From Roseivivax jejudonensis (GTDB taxonomy: Bacteria; Pseudomonadota; Alphaproteobacteria; Rhodobacterales; Rhodobacteraceae): a stretch of 64,000 bases of DNA. The stretch spans positions 124,001 to 188,000 of the forward strand of contig NZ_FWFK01000005.1 in NCBI RefSeq assembly GCF_900172265.1, given 5' to 3'. Of the stretch, positions 17,187 through 27,155 are shown piece by piece. Position 1 is the stretch's first letter. Every line of letters begins with the position of its first letter. A program made the translations under genes and the position numbers. The notes under the pieces are model-generated. The model did not search any database. It saw only the letters and a program-made list of their open reading frames with translations, and had not been told where the DNA came from.

Positions 17187-18338
17187 TCAGCGGGCCAGAA
17201 GCGCCTCCCGGTCGAGTTCGAATCCGGACGCGATCCAGGCCTCCTCGAGCTCGGCGAGGCGATCGCCGAGGGCCGCGCCCTCGAACGCGGGCATAAGGTC
17301 GCGCGGTTTGACCGGGAAGCGGTGCTCTGCGCCGCGGGCGGCCGCCTCGATCGCGCCGGGCGGCAGCGGCGCCGGCAGGCTCGCGGCGCGGATCAGCAGG
17401 GCGTCGCGGGCGATGTCCGCCCCGAACCGGTAGCCCAGTTCCTCGGCGCCCGCGCCGTGATCCGTGGCCGTGGCGATCGCGGCGATGCGGCGCTGCACGG
17501 CCTTCGACAGGCGCAGGGCGGCGCCATCCCGAACCCCGAGCGCGACGAGCCGCCGCGTCGGCGCCGCCACAATCCCGGCGTCGCGTTCGAGGTGGACGAG
17601 CGGGGCCAGCGCCGAGGGCTCCGCCCCGGGCAGCGTCGCCGCCAGCGCGCCGGTCGCCTGCATCGCGGCCACGGCCGGGGCAGGGTCGGGTGCGGACAGG
17701 AGCTTCGTCACCTCCCCGCCGATCCGCTCGCGCGAGAGCCGCGAGATGCCGTCGAGATGTGCCGCGATCGCGGCGAGAGCGCCGGCATCCATGCCGTGCT
17801 CGGGGTCGGCATACCAGGCCGAGAAGCGGAAGAAGCGCAGGATTCGCAGGTAGTCCTCGCGGATGCGGCGGCCCGGGTCCTCGATGAAGCGCAGGCGCCG
17901 CGCCTCGAGGTCCGGCAGACCGCCGAGCGGGTCGATCACCCGTCCGTCCCGCTCGGCATAGAGCGCGTTCATGGTGAAGTCGCGCCGCCGCGCGTCTTCC
18001 TCCACGCTGTCGGAAAAGCGTACCGTGGCGTGGCGGCCGTCGGTATCCACGTCGGCGCGGAAGGTCGTGACCTCGTAGCCGATGCCTTCGGCGACCACGG
18101 TCACGGTGCCGTGGTCGATCCCGGTCGGCACTGCCTTCAGCCCGGCTCCCTCGGCCAGCGTGATGACGCGGTCGGGACGGGCATCGGTGGCGATGTCCAC
18201 GTCGTCGACCCGAAGCCCCAACAGCGCGTTCCGCACGCAGCCGCCGACGGCGAGCGCGCGGTGGCCGCCCACCTCGATCGTGCCGAGCACCGCCTGCGCG
18301 CTGGGCGCGGTCAGCCACTCCGCATCGGTCAGTCGCAC
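17187..18338 (-). CDS. cca: CCA tRNA nucleotidyltransferase (class II)
   Basis: A 383-residue enzyme adding or repairing the 3' CCA of tRNA. Motifs are GGCVRN (32-37), the metal-binding DVDIATD, RRDFTMNALY, RRLRFIEDP and REDYLRILRFFRF, all diagnostic. No C-terminal HD domain is present. It starts with GTG at 18338, overlapping the stop of the CoA pyrophosphatase gene by 10 nt, so it is third in the hslO-nudL-cca string. Confidence 0.93.
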   Translation of the reverse strand: MRLTDAEWLTAPSAQAVLGTIEVGGHRALAVGGCVRNALLGLRVDDVDIATDARPDRVITLAEGAGLKAVPTGIDHGTVTVVAEGIGYEVTTFRADVDTDGRHATVRFSDSVEEDARRRDFTMNALYAERDGRVIDPLGGLPDLEARRLRFIEDPGRRIREDYLRILRFFRFSAWYADPEHGMDAGALAAIAAHLDGISRLSRERIGGEVTKLLSAPDPAPAVAAMQATGALAATLPGAEPSALAPLVHLERDAGIVAAPTRRLVALGVRDGAALRLSKAVQRRIAAIATATDHGAGAEELGYRFGADIARDALLIRAASLPAPLPPGAIEAAARGAEHRFPVKPRDLMPAFEGAALGDRLAELEEAWIASGFELDREALLAR

Positions 18339-18934
18339 GACGCCATCCGGTCGGCGAGGCCGTAGAGCACGCGCGCGGTGGCGCCCCAGATGTAGTAGGG
18401 GCCGAACGGCACGGTATAGTAATGCCGCCGCGTGCCGCGCCAGCGCCGGAACTGGACCGAGAACCGCGACAGGTCGGTGAGGTGCGCCAACGGCACGGTG
18501 AAGATCTCCTCGACCTCGCCCGGCTCCGCGACGGGATCGAAGCCATCGCGCACGCGCCCGACCACCGGCGACATCAGGAAACCCGTGACCGTCTCGTGGG
18601 CGGGCAGATGGCCCAGAAGCTCCACCTGCGACCGCGGCAGGCCGATCTCTTCCTCCGCCTCGCGCAGGGCCGCCGCCGTTGCATCGGCGTCGCCGTCATC
18701 CTGCTTGCCGCCCGGAAAGGCGATCTGGCCCGGATGGTGTTTCAGCCGCGAGGATCGCTTGGTCAGGATCACGCGCGGCCCGGTATCGGACTCGACGAGC
18801 GCCAAAAGCACCCCCGCCGGCCGGAGCTTTCTGCCGGGCGGGAGCACCGTGTCGGGGTTCAGGTCGTAATCGGTCGAAATCTCTCCGGGCGCGACGAGCG
18901 CTCGGCGCAGCCGATCGAGCGGGTCAATCGTCAT
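18329..18934 (-). CDS. CoA pyrophosphatase (Nudix, NudL/YeaB type)
   Basis: A 201-residue Nudix enzyme. The Nudix box runs GGKQDDGDADATAAALREAEEE (last E pair essential for Mg binding) and is preceded by the CoA-specific UPF0035 segment LTKRSSRLKHHPGQIAF. It is expected to split CoA into phosphopantetheine and 3',5'-ADP. It overlaps hslO upstream by 11 nt and cca downstream by 10 nt. Confidence 0.9.
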   Translation of the reverse strand: MTIDPLDRLRRALVAPGEISTDYDLNPDTVLPPGRKLRPAGVLLALVESDTGPRVILTKRSSRLKHHPGQIAFPGGKQDDGDADATAAALREAEEEIGLPRSQVELLGHLPAHETVTGFLMSPVVGRVRDGFDPVAEPGEVEEIFTVPLAHLTDLSRFSVQFRRWRGTRRHYYTVPFGPYYIWGATARVLYGLADRMASCD

Positions 18935-19931
18935 CGCCCGAGTCGCGATCCGACGGCGTGTCCGTCGCCTCGAAGCCGAGCGTCTGCGGATCGAGCACGT
19001 AATGCGCCCCGCAGAACTGGCAGTCGGCGGTCACGCGCCCGTCGTCGGTGGTCATCTTCTCGATGTCCTTGGCCGAGTAGATCGACAGCGACTGGCGGAC
19101 GCGATCCTCCGAACAGGTGCAGCCGAAGCGCACCGGCTGGGTGTCGAACACGCGCGGCGTTTCCTCGTGGAACAGCCGCACCAGCAGGTCCGTCGGCGGC
19201 AGCGACGGACCGATCAGCTCGATGTCCTCCACCGTGTCGAGGTGGAAGTTCGCGCGGTTCCAGTCCTCGCCCTCGTCATCGTTGAGGATGTCCTCGGGCT
19301 TCAGCAGGCCGCCTTCGCCGGAGCCGCCGCCCTGAACGTGCGGACTCGCCTTCGGCATGTGCTGCAGCATGATGCCGCCTGCGCGCCAGTGTTCCTGCCC
19401 GCCGGCCTCGGTCGAGCGGCCGAATTTCAGCTGGAAGCGCGTGGGCAGCTGCTCGGACTGCGCGAAGTAGGACTCCGCTGCATCCGACAGTGACGTGGTG
19501 ACCAGCGGCGTGATGCCCTGGTAGGGCTGCATGCCCTTGCCCTGGTCGACGAGGATCGCGAAGTACCCTTCGCCCACGTTGGCCATCGGAACGCGCTCGA
19601 TGCGGTCGCGGTCGAAGCTGGCATAGGCGCGGATGCGGGCGGGCTCGCCCTCTTTCTCCGGTGCGTAGAAATCGGTCGCGATCATGCGCACCGGGCCCTT
19701 CGACTGCACCTGCAGCGACAGTTTCCAGCGCAGCTTGATCGTCTCGCCGATCAACGCCGTCAGGAGCGCCATCTCGGCGACGAGCGCCTCGACCGCCGGG
19801 GGATAGTCGTGTTGCTTCAGGATCCCGTCCAGGACGCCGTCGAGCCGCGCCACCCGGCCGCGGATATCCGAGCGGTCGAGCTGAAAAGGCAGGACGGTAT
19901 CGTCCCAGGCGAGCTTGGTGCCGAGTGTCAT
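18924..19931 (-). CDS. hslO: Redox-regulated chaperone Hsp33
   Basis: A 335-residue cytosolic holdase activated by oxidation. The C-terminal zinc centre is present as CTC (FGCTCSEDR) and CQFC, the four cysteines that release zinc on oxidation. The body contains GETIKLRWKLSLQ and the DQGKGMQPYQG segment typical of the family. The ATG at 19931 was chosen over an in-frame ORF start at 20438 that lies inside the divergent Nudix gene. A poorly conserved acidic/glycine linker precedes the redox domain. Confidence 0.92.
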   Translation of the reverse strand: MTLGTKLAWDDTVLPFQLDRSDIRGRVARLDGVLDGILKQHDYPPAVEALVAEMALLTALIGETIKLRWKLSLQVQSKGPVRMIATDFYAPEKEGEPARIRAYASFDRDRIERVPMANVGEGYFAILVDQGKGMQPYQGITPLVTTSLSDAAESYFAQSEQLPTRFQLKFGRSTEAGGQEHWRAGGIMLQHMPKASPHVQGGGSGEGGLLKPEDILNDDEGEDWNRANFHLDTVEDIELIGPSLPPTDLLVRLFHEETPRVFDTQPVRFGCTCSEDRVRQSLSIYSAKDIEKMTTDDGRVTADCQFCGAHYVLDPQTLGFEATDTPSDRDSGDDD

Positions 19932-20009
19932 GGGGTTTCCTTGTAGCCCGGGGATTGGCATATCGGGGCCATATATGCAGTGCAAGCGGGCGTCCAAGGG
20001 GACCGATCC

Positions 20010-20453
20010 ATGACAGAACGCTTCGGTCCACCGCCCGAGCCCGGGCGCCGCTACACGCTTCGCGCCGGGGCGTACGCGATCCTCGAAAGGGGCGGCGACC
20101 TTCTCTTGACCCATCAGGAAGAGCCGTGGCCCGAGTTCCAGCTGCCGGGCGGCGGCATCGATCCCGGAGAAAGTCCGCTCGCCGCGCTGCACCGCGAGGT
20201 GCTGGAAGAGACCGGCTGGCGTATCGCCACGCCACGGCGGCTGGGGGCGTTCCGCCGATTCACCTACATGCCGGAATACGCGCTCTGGGCCGAGAAGCTC
20301 TGCATCGTCTATGCCGCTCGCCCGGTGCTGCAGCTTGGGCCACCGAGCGAGGCCGGGCACAGTGCGGTCTGGATGGCGCCGGAGCTTGCCGCGCGGCAGC
20401 TCGGGAACGGCGGCGACCGGGCGTTCGTCGCGCGACACGCGCCGGGCGCCTGA
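20010..20453 (+). CDS. Nudix hydrolase
   Basis: A 147-residue Nudix protein with a complete box (GGGIDPGESPLAALHREVLEE, then TGW). It resembles the RppH/MutT-like general group; the substrate is not evident. ATG 20010 was chosen over an upstream in-frame start at 19980 because the Nudix fold begins soon after. It is divergent from hslO (78 bp) and convergent with the response-regulator phosphatase gene, 3 bp away. Confidence 0.85.
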   Translation: MTERFGPPPEPGRRYTLRAGAYAILERGGDLLLTHQEEPWPEFQLPGGGIDPGESPLAALHREVLEETGWRIATPRRLGAFRRFTYMPEYALWAEKLCIVYAARPVLQLGPPSEAGHSAVWMAPELAARQLGNGGDRAFVARHAPGA

Positions 20454-20456
20454 GCG

Positions 20457-21767
20457 TCAGCCGGGGGCGCCCGGCCGATAGTCCAGCAGGGCCGCCGAGA
20501 CATCGTCCTGGAACCCGTCGCCGGGTGCGGCGGCCTGCGACAGCCGCCAGAACAGCTCGTCGAGGAACTCGGTCCCACGGCTCGCCCAGCAGGCGCGGAT
20601 GATCTGCAGAAGCCCGTCTTCGCCCAGCATGCCGCCGGTGCGGGTTTCCGCCTCGGTCACCCCGTCCGAGTAGAGAAGCAGGCGATCGCCGGGCGACAGC
20701 CGCAGCGACAGCGCCATCGGCTCCACTTCCGGCATCAGGCCAACCGGCAGACCGCCGAGGCCGACGAACTCCGCCCGGCCGTCCGCCCGCAGGAGCAGCG
20801 GGCTCGGGTGGCCCGCCTGAACGAGGTCGATCCGCCCGCCGTCGAGATCACAACTCGCGTAGGCCATGGTAAGGTACTCGTCCACGCCGGGGTCCGACAT
20901 GAGGCGCGCGTTCAGCTGGCGCACGACCTCTTCGGGCCGGCGCAACGCGAAGAAGCGCCCGAACCGCGGCTCCAGAGCCAGGTTCTGTTCGGGAAAATCG
21001 GGGTTGAGGTAGCCGGCCACCCGGGCCGTGACCATCGCCGATGTGATACCGTGGCCGGACACGTCGATCGCGTAGACGCCGAGCCGCCCGTGCCCCGGAC
21101 TGAACATTCCGACGAGATCGCCGCCCACATGGCCGCACGGCTTGAACAGGAGGCTGACCTCGGTCGCGCCGACCGACAGGCTGCGCCGCGGCACCAGCGC
21201 CTGCTGGATCGTGCGCGCCTGCCTCAGGTCGCGCTCGATCGCGTCGTAGGCGCCGCGCAGCTTGTGCAGCGTGTCGGAGATGACCGCCGTCTGCTGCTGC
21301 AGTTCGGCCTGCATCGACAGGATGCGCGCTCCGGCGTTGAGGCGCGCGCGCAGCTCGGCCGGGTTCACAGGCTTCGACACGAAATCGTCGGCGCCGGCAT
21401 CGAGGCCGCGCGCGACCTCGGCCTTGTCGCTCTTGGAGGTCAGGAGGATGAAGTAGCTGTAGTCCCGCCGGGGCATGGCGCGCAGCCGGCGGCACAGCTC
21501 GAGCCCGTCCATGCCGGGCATCATCCAGTCGGACAGCACGATGTCGTGCGGCACCTCCGCCAGGTGCGCCAGCGCCTCGGACGCGTCCCGCGCCTCGGTC
21601 ACGCGGTAGCCCCAGCGGCCAAGCCGGCGCGACAGCATCATCCGCTGGCCCGCGCTATCGTCGACGACGAGGATGCGCGGCAGGACGGCCGCGCCGGGCG
21701 GGGCCGCATCGCGGCCGTGTTCCGGCGATGCGGACCCCGCCCGCGGCAGCCTGTGCGGTTCGATCAT
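20457..21767 (-). CDS. Response regulator with PP2C/SpoIIE-type phosphatase output
   Basis: A 436-residue signalling protein. An N-terminal receiver (about 30-150) has acidic Asp36/Asp37, phosphoacceptor Asp80 (DIVLSDWMMPG), Thr110 and Lys132 (FVSKPVNP). A short helical linker leads to a SpoIIE-like PP2C Ser/Thr phosphatase domain (HVGGDLVGMF, AIDVSGHGITSAM, LLLYSDGVTEA). Such RsbU-like proteins usually control an anti-anti-sigma or similar partner switch. The neighbouring Hpt protein is a likely phosphodonor. ATG 21767 was used; a GTG at 21779 is also in frame. Confidence 0.88.
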   Translation of the reverse strand: MIEPHRLPRAGSASPEHGRDAAPPGAAVLPRILVVDDSAGQRMMLSRRLGRWGYRVTEARDASEALAHLAEVPHDIVLSDWMMPGMDGLELCRRLRAMPRRDYSYFILLTSKSDKAEVARGLDAGADDFVSKPVNPAELRARLNAGARILSMQAELQQQTAVISDTLHKLRGAYDAIERDLRQARTIQQALVPRRSLSVGATEVSLLFKPCGHVGGDLVGMFSPGHGRLGVYAIDVSGHGITSAMVTARVAGYLNPDFPEQNLALEPRFGRFFALRRPEEVVRQLNARLMSDPGVDEYLTMAYASCDLDGGRIDLVQAGHPSPLLLRADGRAEFVGLGGLPVGLMPEVEPMALSLRLSPGDRLLLYSDGVTEAETRTGGMLGEDGLLQIIRACWASRGTEFLDELFWRLSQAAAPGDGFQDDVSAALLDYRPGAPG

Positions 21768-21892
21768 GCCGAGGTCCACGAAACCCGGCGCCCGTCGCGC
21801 CAGTCGTCCGGTCGATACGGCAAAATGGTGAAGCGTTGCTGAAGCGCGGTCTTAACCTCCGCTTCACTGGCATGTGCGATACCGGAGCGGTC

Positions 21893-22216
21893 ATGATCGA
21901 CTGGGATCAGGTTCTCGCCCTGCGCACCGAGATCGGCGCAGAGGCATTCGACGAGGTGGCGGCGCTCTTCCTGTCCGAGGTGGCCGCGGCGCTCGACGCG
22001 CTGTCGCCGGACGCGCCGGACCTTGCCGCGAAGCTGCACTTTCTCAAGGGCAGTGCGCTCGATCTCGGGCTTCGGGACTTTGCGGCGCTCTGCTCGGCCG
22101 GAGAGGCGCAGGCGGCCGCGGGCGCGCGGCCCGACGGGCTCGACCGGTTGCGGCCGCTCTTCGACGCATCGCGCGTCGCGCTGGAGCAGGGACTGACCGA
22201 GTGCGACACCCGATGA
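21893..22216 (+). CDS. Hpt (histidine phosphotransfer) domain protein
   Basis: A 107-residue stand-alone Hpt domain. The motif LHFLKGSALDLG contains the phosphorylatable His49 followed by Lys52-Gly53. ATG 21893 has GGAG (21883-21886) at 6-nt spacing, better than the ATG at 21872. It is divergent from the receiver-PP2C gene (125 bp between starts), which suggests a shared phosphorelay. No histidine kinase gene is adjacent. Confidence 0.85.
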   Translation: MIDWDQVLALRTEIGAEAFDEVAALFLSEVAAALDALSPDAPDLAAKLHFLKGSALDLGLRDFAALCSAGEAQAAAGARPDGLDRLRPLFDASRVALEQGLTECDTR

Positions 22217-22222
22217 GCAGGT

Positions 22223-23446
22223 TCAGACCAGAAACTGCGCCAGAGTGTCGTCCTCGGTGATGTCGCGCCAGACGAAGCCCTGCGCGTCGAGCTTCGAAAA
22301 CAGGACCTCGAAGTTCCGGGCCTCGGTGGTCTCGATTCCGATCAATACAGAGCCGAAGTTACGCGCGGATTTCTTCAGATACTCGAACCGCGCGATGTCG
22401 TCGTCGGGGCCGAGCACGGCAAGGAAATCCTTCAGCGCACCGGGGCGCTGCGGCAGGCGCAGGATGAAGTACTTCTTCACCCCGGAATAGCGCTGGGCGC
22501 GTTCCTTGACCTCGGGCAGCCGCTCGAAATCGAAGTTTCCGCCCGAGGTGATGCACACCACGCGCCGCCCGCGGATGGACTGCCCGAGATCCTTCAGCGC
22601 GTCGATCGCCAGCGCGCCGGCCGGTTCGAGCACGACTCCCTCGACGTTCAGCATGTCGAGGATCGTGGTGCAGAGCCGGTCTTCCGGAATCGTCAGTGTG
22701 TTGGCGAGGCCCACGTCGCGCAGGCGCTCGAACGGGCGCGCGCCGATCCGCCCCACCGCCGCGCCGTCGGCGAAGGTGTCGACCGATGGCAGTGCCACGG
22801 GCTCCCCTGCCATGAGCGCGGCGCGGAGGCACGCTCCGCCCGCTGGCTCGACCAGCGTCCACTGGACCGCCGGGCCGAAATAGCCCAGCAGGCCAGCCGA
22901 CAGGCCGCCGCCGCCCACGGGCACGACGATGTGGTCGGGCGTGCCGATCTCGGCGTCGATCTCGGCCGCGACGCTGGCCTGTCCCTCGATCACCACGTCA
23001 TCGTCGAAGGGCGGCAGAAACACCGCGCCCGCCTCGTCGCAGAAGCTTTGCGCCGCGCGCAGGCAATCGTCGAAGTAATCGCCCACCATGCGGATCTCGA
23101 TGGCGTCGCCGCCGAACATCCGGGTCTTCTGGATCTTCTGTTGCGGCGTCGTCACCGGCATGAAGATCACGCCGCGCTTGCCGAAGTGGCGGCACATGAA
23201 GGCGACGCCCTGCGCGTGGTTGCCCGCCGAAGCGCAGACGAAGAGATCCGCGTCCGGCTGCTGGCGCATGGCGTTGAAGGCGCCGCGCATCTTGTAGGAG
23301 CGGACTGGCGCGAGATCCTCGCGCTTGAGCCAGATCTCGGCACCGTAGAGCGCCGACAGGTGCTCGTTCTTCATGCACGGCGTGGGCGGGAAGATTTCGC
23401 GCATCGCCTGTGCGGCGGCGCGGGCGCGCTCGGGGAAATCACTCAT
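22223..23446 (-). CDS. ilvA: Threonine ammonia-lyase (IlvA, short form with ACT-like tail)
   Basis: A 407-residue PLP enzyme deaminating threonine to 2-oxobutanoate, the first step of isoleucine synthesis. PLP lysine Lys52 lies in [10 protein letters not shown]; the glycine-rich phosphate loop is [13 protein letters not shown] single C-terminal regulatory ACT-like domain begins near residue 330 ([18 protein letters not shown]), so feedback control is likely but simpler than in the two-domain enzyme. It is convergent with the Hpt gene (6 bp gap). Confidence 0.92.
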   Translation of the reverse strand: MSDFPERARAAAQAMREIFPPTPCMKNEHLSALYGAEIWLKREDLAPVRSYKMRGAFNAMRQQPDADLFVCASAGNHAQGVAFMCRHFGKRGVIFMPVTTPQQKIQKTRMFGGDAIEIRMVGDYFDDCLRAAQSFCDEAGAVFLPPFDDDVVIEGQASVAAEIDAEIGTPDHIVVPVGGGGLSAGLLGYFGPAVQWTLVEPAGGACLRAALMAGEPVALPSVDTFADGAAVGRIGARPFERLRDVGLANTLTIPEDRLCTTILDMLNVEGVVLEPAGALAIDALKDLGQSIRGRRVVCITSGGNFDFERLPEVKERAQRYSGVKKYFILRLPQRPGALKDFLAVLGPDDDIARFEYLKKSARNFGSVLIGIETTEARNFEVLFSKLDAQGFVWRDITEDDTLAQFLV

Positions 23447-23581
23447 GTCTCAGGCTCCTGCCGCAGACGTGGCCGCTTGGCAAGCGCGGCGGTCCCGGCC
23501 CTGCCTTGCCGCTGGGTCCAAAAGCCGCTATCCGCGCCGCCAGTTTCGCCGCCCCGGCTTCGACATCAGGAAGTGCCCGCC

Positions 23582-24811
<1,230 letters not shown>

Positions 24812-24909
24812 CGCCGTAGGGTCGCGCCAAGACGCGACGCCGCAACGTCGCGCTTGTCAGGCGAAGCGCCGCGCGTCCAAGTGACGGCGCATCGTCAGGG
24901 GAGCACGAC

Positions 24910-25194
24910 ATGACGCTCGAGGAGATCCGGGCCAGATTTCAGCGGGGACTCGACAAGCGGCCGATCGCCGAGAGCCTCAAGTTCGACTGCGGCGACGACG
25001 GCGCGATCACGCTCGACGGTCGCGAGGCGCGGTTGGCCGACGACCCGGCCGACTGCACGATCCGGATCTCGCGCGACAACCTCGACCGGCTCATCCACGG
25101 CAAGCTTAACCCGATGACGGCCTTCGCCATGGGCAAGATCAAGGTGTCGGGCGACATGAGCGTCGCGATGAAGCTCGCAAGCCTTTTGAAATAG
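24910..25194 (+). CDS. SCP2 sterol-binding domain protein
   Basis: A 94-residue protein consisting of one SCP2 lipid-binding domain. Hallmarks are SLKFDCGDDGAITLDG, a central ADCTIRISRDNLDRLIHGKLNP stretch and the end MTAFAMGKIKVSGDMSVAMKLASLL. It likely binds a hydrophobic ligand in the cytosol; the ligand is unknown. It is convergent with the DUF302 gene after 3 bp. The preceding 98 bp contain short GC-rich inverted repeats but no clear promoter. Confidence 0.85.
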   Translation: MTLEEIRARFQRGLDKRPIAESLKFDCGDDGAITLDGREARLADDPADCTIRISRDNLDRLIHGKLNPMTAFAMGKIKVSGDMSVAMKLASLLK

Positions 25195-25197
25195 TCT

Positions 25198-25671
25198 CTA
25201 TTCCGTCGCCGCGGCGGCGATGGTGGCGAAGAGGTCGTCGAGATCTGCCGTGATCGGCTCAAGCTCCGGTGCCTCCGCCATGTAGGGTGCGAATACCATG
25301 CTCGGCCGCTTGTAGGACAGCGTCGCCGTGCCGTCGGCGTTTTCCGTGACGTAGAACCGGATCGGTGCCTCGATCATCGCCGCGGTCGACACCCGCAGGA
25401 TATCGACCGCGTAGGCGTTGTTGAACGCGCCGATCACCGTGTTGCCGGGAATTGTCACGCCACGGGCGGCGGCGGCACCGGTCGGGCCGGCCTGTGTCAC
25501 GATGCCGAGCCCGCCCTCGGTGATCGCGGCGCGAGTGTCGGCGACAAGCATGTCGTACGCCTTTTCGGTCGCGGTGATGGACCAGCCGTCCCGCGGGGAA
25601 AGGTCCGCGACCTCCTGTGCCGCGGCCGGAAGCGCCGCAAGACTTGCTGCAACTGCGATCCCCCGGATCAT
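25198..25671 (-). CDS. DUF302 family periplasmic protein
   Basis: A 157-residue protein with a signal peptide (MIRGIAVAASLAALPAAAQ, cleavage likely after Ala18 or so) and a DUF302 domain (VADTRAAITEGGLGIVTQ, NNAYAVDILRVSTAAMIEAPIRFYV). The biochemical role of DUF302 is not established. GGGGAGGAG just upstream of ATG 25671 is a strong ribosome binding site, which decides against the longer in-frame ORF start at 26100. Confidence 0.82.
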   Translation of the reverse strand: MIRGIAVAASLAALPAAAQEVADLSPRDGWSITATEKAYDMLVADTRAAITEGGLGIVTQAGPTGAAAARGVTIPGNTVIGAFNNAYAVDILRVSTAAMIEAPIRFYVTENADGTATLSYKRPSMVFAPYMAEAPELEPITADLDDLFATIAAAATE

Positions 25672-25763
25672 CGGCTCCTCCCCTGAGCTGTTCGAAGGAT
25701 AGCAGACCAAGGGACGCGGCGCCGCACACTTGCGTGTGCGCGGGTTCCATCTAGCTGTCTGAT

Positions 25764-26180
25764 ATGGCGGAGCTGAGCGAATTCGTGGCCGCGCAGGAAA
25801 GGTGCTGGCCCGAGGTGGTGTCGGAACTGACCGCCGGTGCGAAGCGCACGCACTGGATCTGGTGGGTGTTTCCCCAACTCGCGGTGCTGGGCAGATCGCA
25901 GCGGGCGACTCATTTCGGGCTCTCGGGGTTGGACGAGGCCGCGCACTACCTCGCGCACCCGGTTCTCGGTCCGCGACTCGAGACCGCGGCAAGCCTTCTC
26001 CTGCGACATCGCGGGCACGATCCGGAGGACATGCTCGGATCGGTCGATGCCCTGAAGGTCCGCTCCAGCATGACACTGTTCGAGGCGGTGCCGGGCGCAT
26101 CGGAGTGCTTTGCCGGGGTTTTGGACGAGATGTACGGCGGAAGCCGCTGCGACACGACGCGCGCGCATGTGCGGCGATGA
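25764..26180 (+). CDS. DUF1810 family protein
   Basis: A 138-residue cytosolic protein matching the DUF1810 pattern: KRTHWIWWVFPQLAVLGRS, a YLAHPVLGPRLE segment, then SVDALKVRSSMTLFE. The length is typical for the family. Function unknown. It begins 92 bp from the divergent DUF302 gene and is followed by a GC-rich palindrome before the convergent sulfotransferase-like gene. Confidence 0.8.
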   Translation: MAELSEFVAAQERCWPEVVSELTAGAKRTHWIWWVFPQLAVLGRSQRATHFGLSGLDEAAHYLAHPVLGPRLETAASLLLRHRGHDPEDMLGSVDALKVRSSMTLFEAVPGASECFAGVLDEMYGGSRCDTTRAHVRR

Positions 26181-26185
26181 TTTTG

Positions 26186-26207
26186 CCCGGCCCCCGCGGG
26201 GGCCGGG
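26186..26207. terminator. Perfect GC palindrome between convergent genes
   Basis: CCCGGCCCCCG followed directly by its reverse complement (11 bp each arm, no loop) 5 bp after the stop of the DUF1810 gene. No T-tract follows on either strand, so it is a possible hairpin terminator or pause site, not a classical one. The rest of 26208-26339 holds a further GACGGAT/ATCCGTC inverted repeat (around 26246-26270) and no gene. Confidence 0.4.
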
Positions 26208-26339
26208 CCGGTCTCCGCCACGACCCCGAAGGGGGGCACGGGCGTGACGGATACGCCGTATCAATCCGTCGGGGGGTGCCCGATCGGATGCGTAGTCACG
26301 GATTCGGGTCTGCCGAAGTTTCAAGGCAAAGAGGATTCT

Positions 26340-27053
26340 TCAGATTTTTTGGGCACGCAGGTGTTCGTAGGCCGGCATGGCGTCCTCGGCGAGCCGCGCC
26401 GCGGCCCCGTCGAGCTCCGGCAACGGTCCCTCTGGCCCGGCAAACCCGGTGGAGCGATGTACGGCCCCGTACCAGACCGGGGCCCATACGCCGTCCTGCG
26501 GATGACCACCCGAGGGCCAGGAGAGCATGGCCGGGTCGAAGCCGAGACCGATCGCCGCGCACAATCTGCGCAGCATGGTCTCCGGGGCCTGCCGGATGTC
26601 GTGGGAATCGATCACGACCGGCTTGTGCCCGGCTGCGCACAGGGCCTCGTGGATCTCCGCCTGCTGCAAAAACCCGATATCGTCGAGAGTCGGGTTCTCG
26701 TACTTGGCGGCAAAGCTCGCCACGACCCGGGCGGGGTGCCGGATCAGGATCACATGCGTGCCCCCGTCGAACCAGTCGCGCGGGATGCTGCGGATCATGT
26801 GTTGCGCCATGTGCTTGTGATAGCGGTGCGCCCGGCCCCCGGGCGGAGCGGCGCGCAAGCGCGCGATGACGTCGGCCGGGTCCCGGGGCTGCGCGGCGAG
26901 AATCTCTGACCGCATCGGGTGGTTCAGCCCCGTCGCGTCGAGGTACGCGGCGTAGAATGGCTCGTCGACCACGTGCATGTCGTCGCGGTTGCCGAAGGCA
27001 TACATCATCGCCGTCGAAAGGTTGCGCGGCCCCGACCACATCTCGATGCGCAT
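26340..27053 (-). CDS. Sulfotransferase-like P-loop protein
   Basis: A 237-residue protein with a P-loop-like start (IEMWSGPRNLSTAMMYAFG) and an HVILIRHPARVVASF segment. These match the 5' phosphosulfate binding loop and the 3' phosphate motif of sulfotransferase-family proteins. A catalytic role and acceptor cannot be assigned; many such bacterial proteins are uncharacterised. ATG 27053 was chosen over 27119 because the conserved strand starts here. Confidence 0.65.
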   Translation of the reverse strand: MRIEMWSGPRNLSTAMMYAFGNRDDMHVVDEPFYAAYLDATGLNHPMRSEILAAQPRDPADVIARLRAAPPGGRAHRYHKHMAQHMIRSIPRDWFDGGTHVILIRHPARVVASFAAKYENPTLDDIGFLQQAEIHEALCAAGHKPVVIDSHDIRQAPETMLRRLCAAIGLGFDPAMLSWPSGGHPQDGVWAPVWYGAVHRSTGFAGPEGPLPELDGAAARLAEDAMPAYEHLRAQKI

Positions 27054-27155
27054 GTTCGACGCCTCCCTGCCGTGCGCGGCGGAGGCTAGGTCCCGCGGCG
27101 CGCGAAGCCAAGCGGGCATCGATCGACGCCGGCGCCATAGGGCCCGGATGCATGG

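Noticed and set aside
22931-23581. Long upstream in-frame extension of argG
   Set aside because: It lies antisense to ilvA. The protein family starts at the [10 protein letters not shown] region and the extension has no similarity to anything recognisable.
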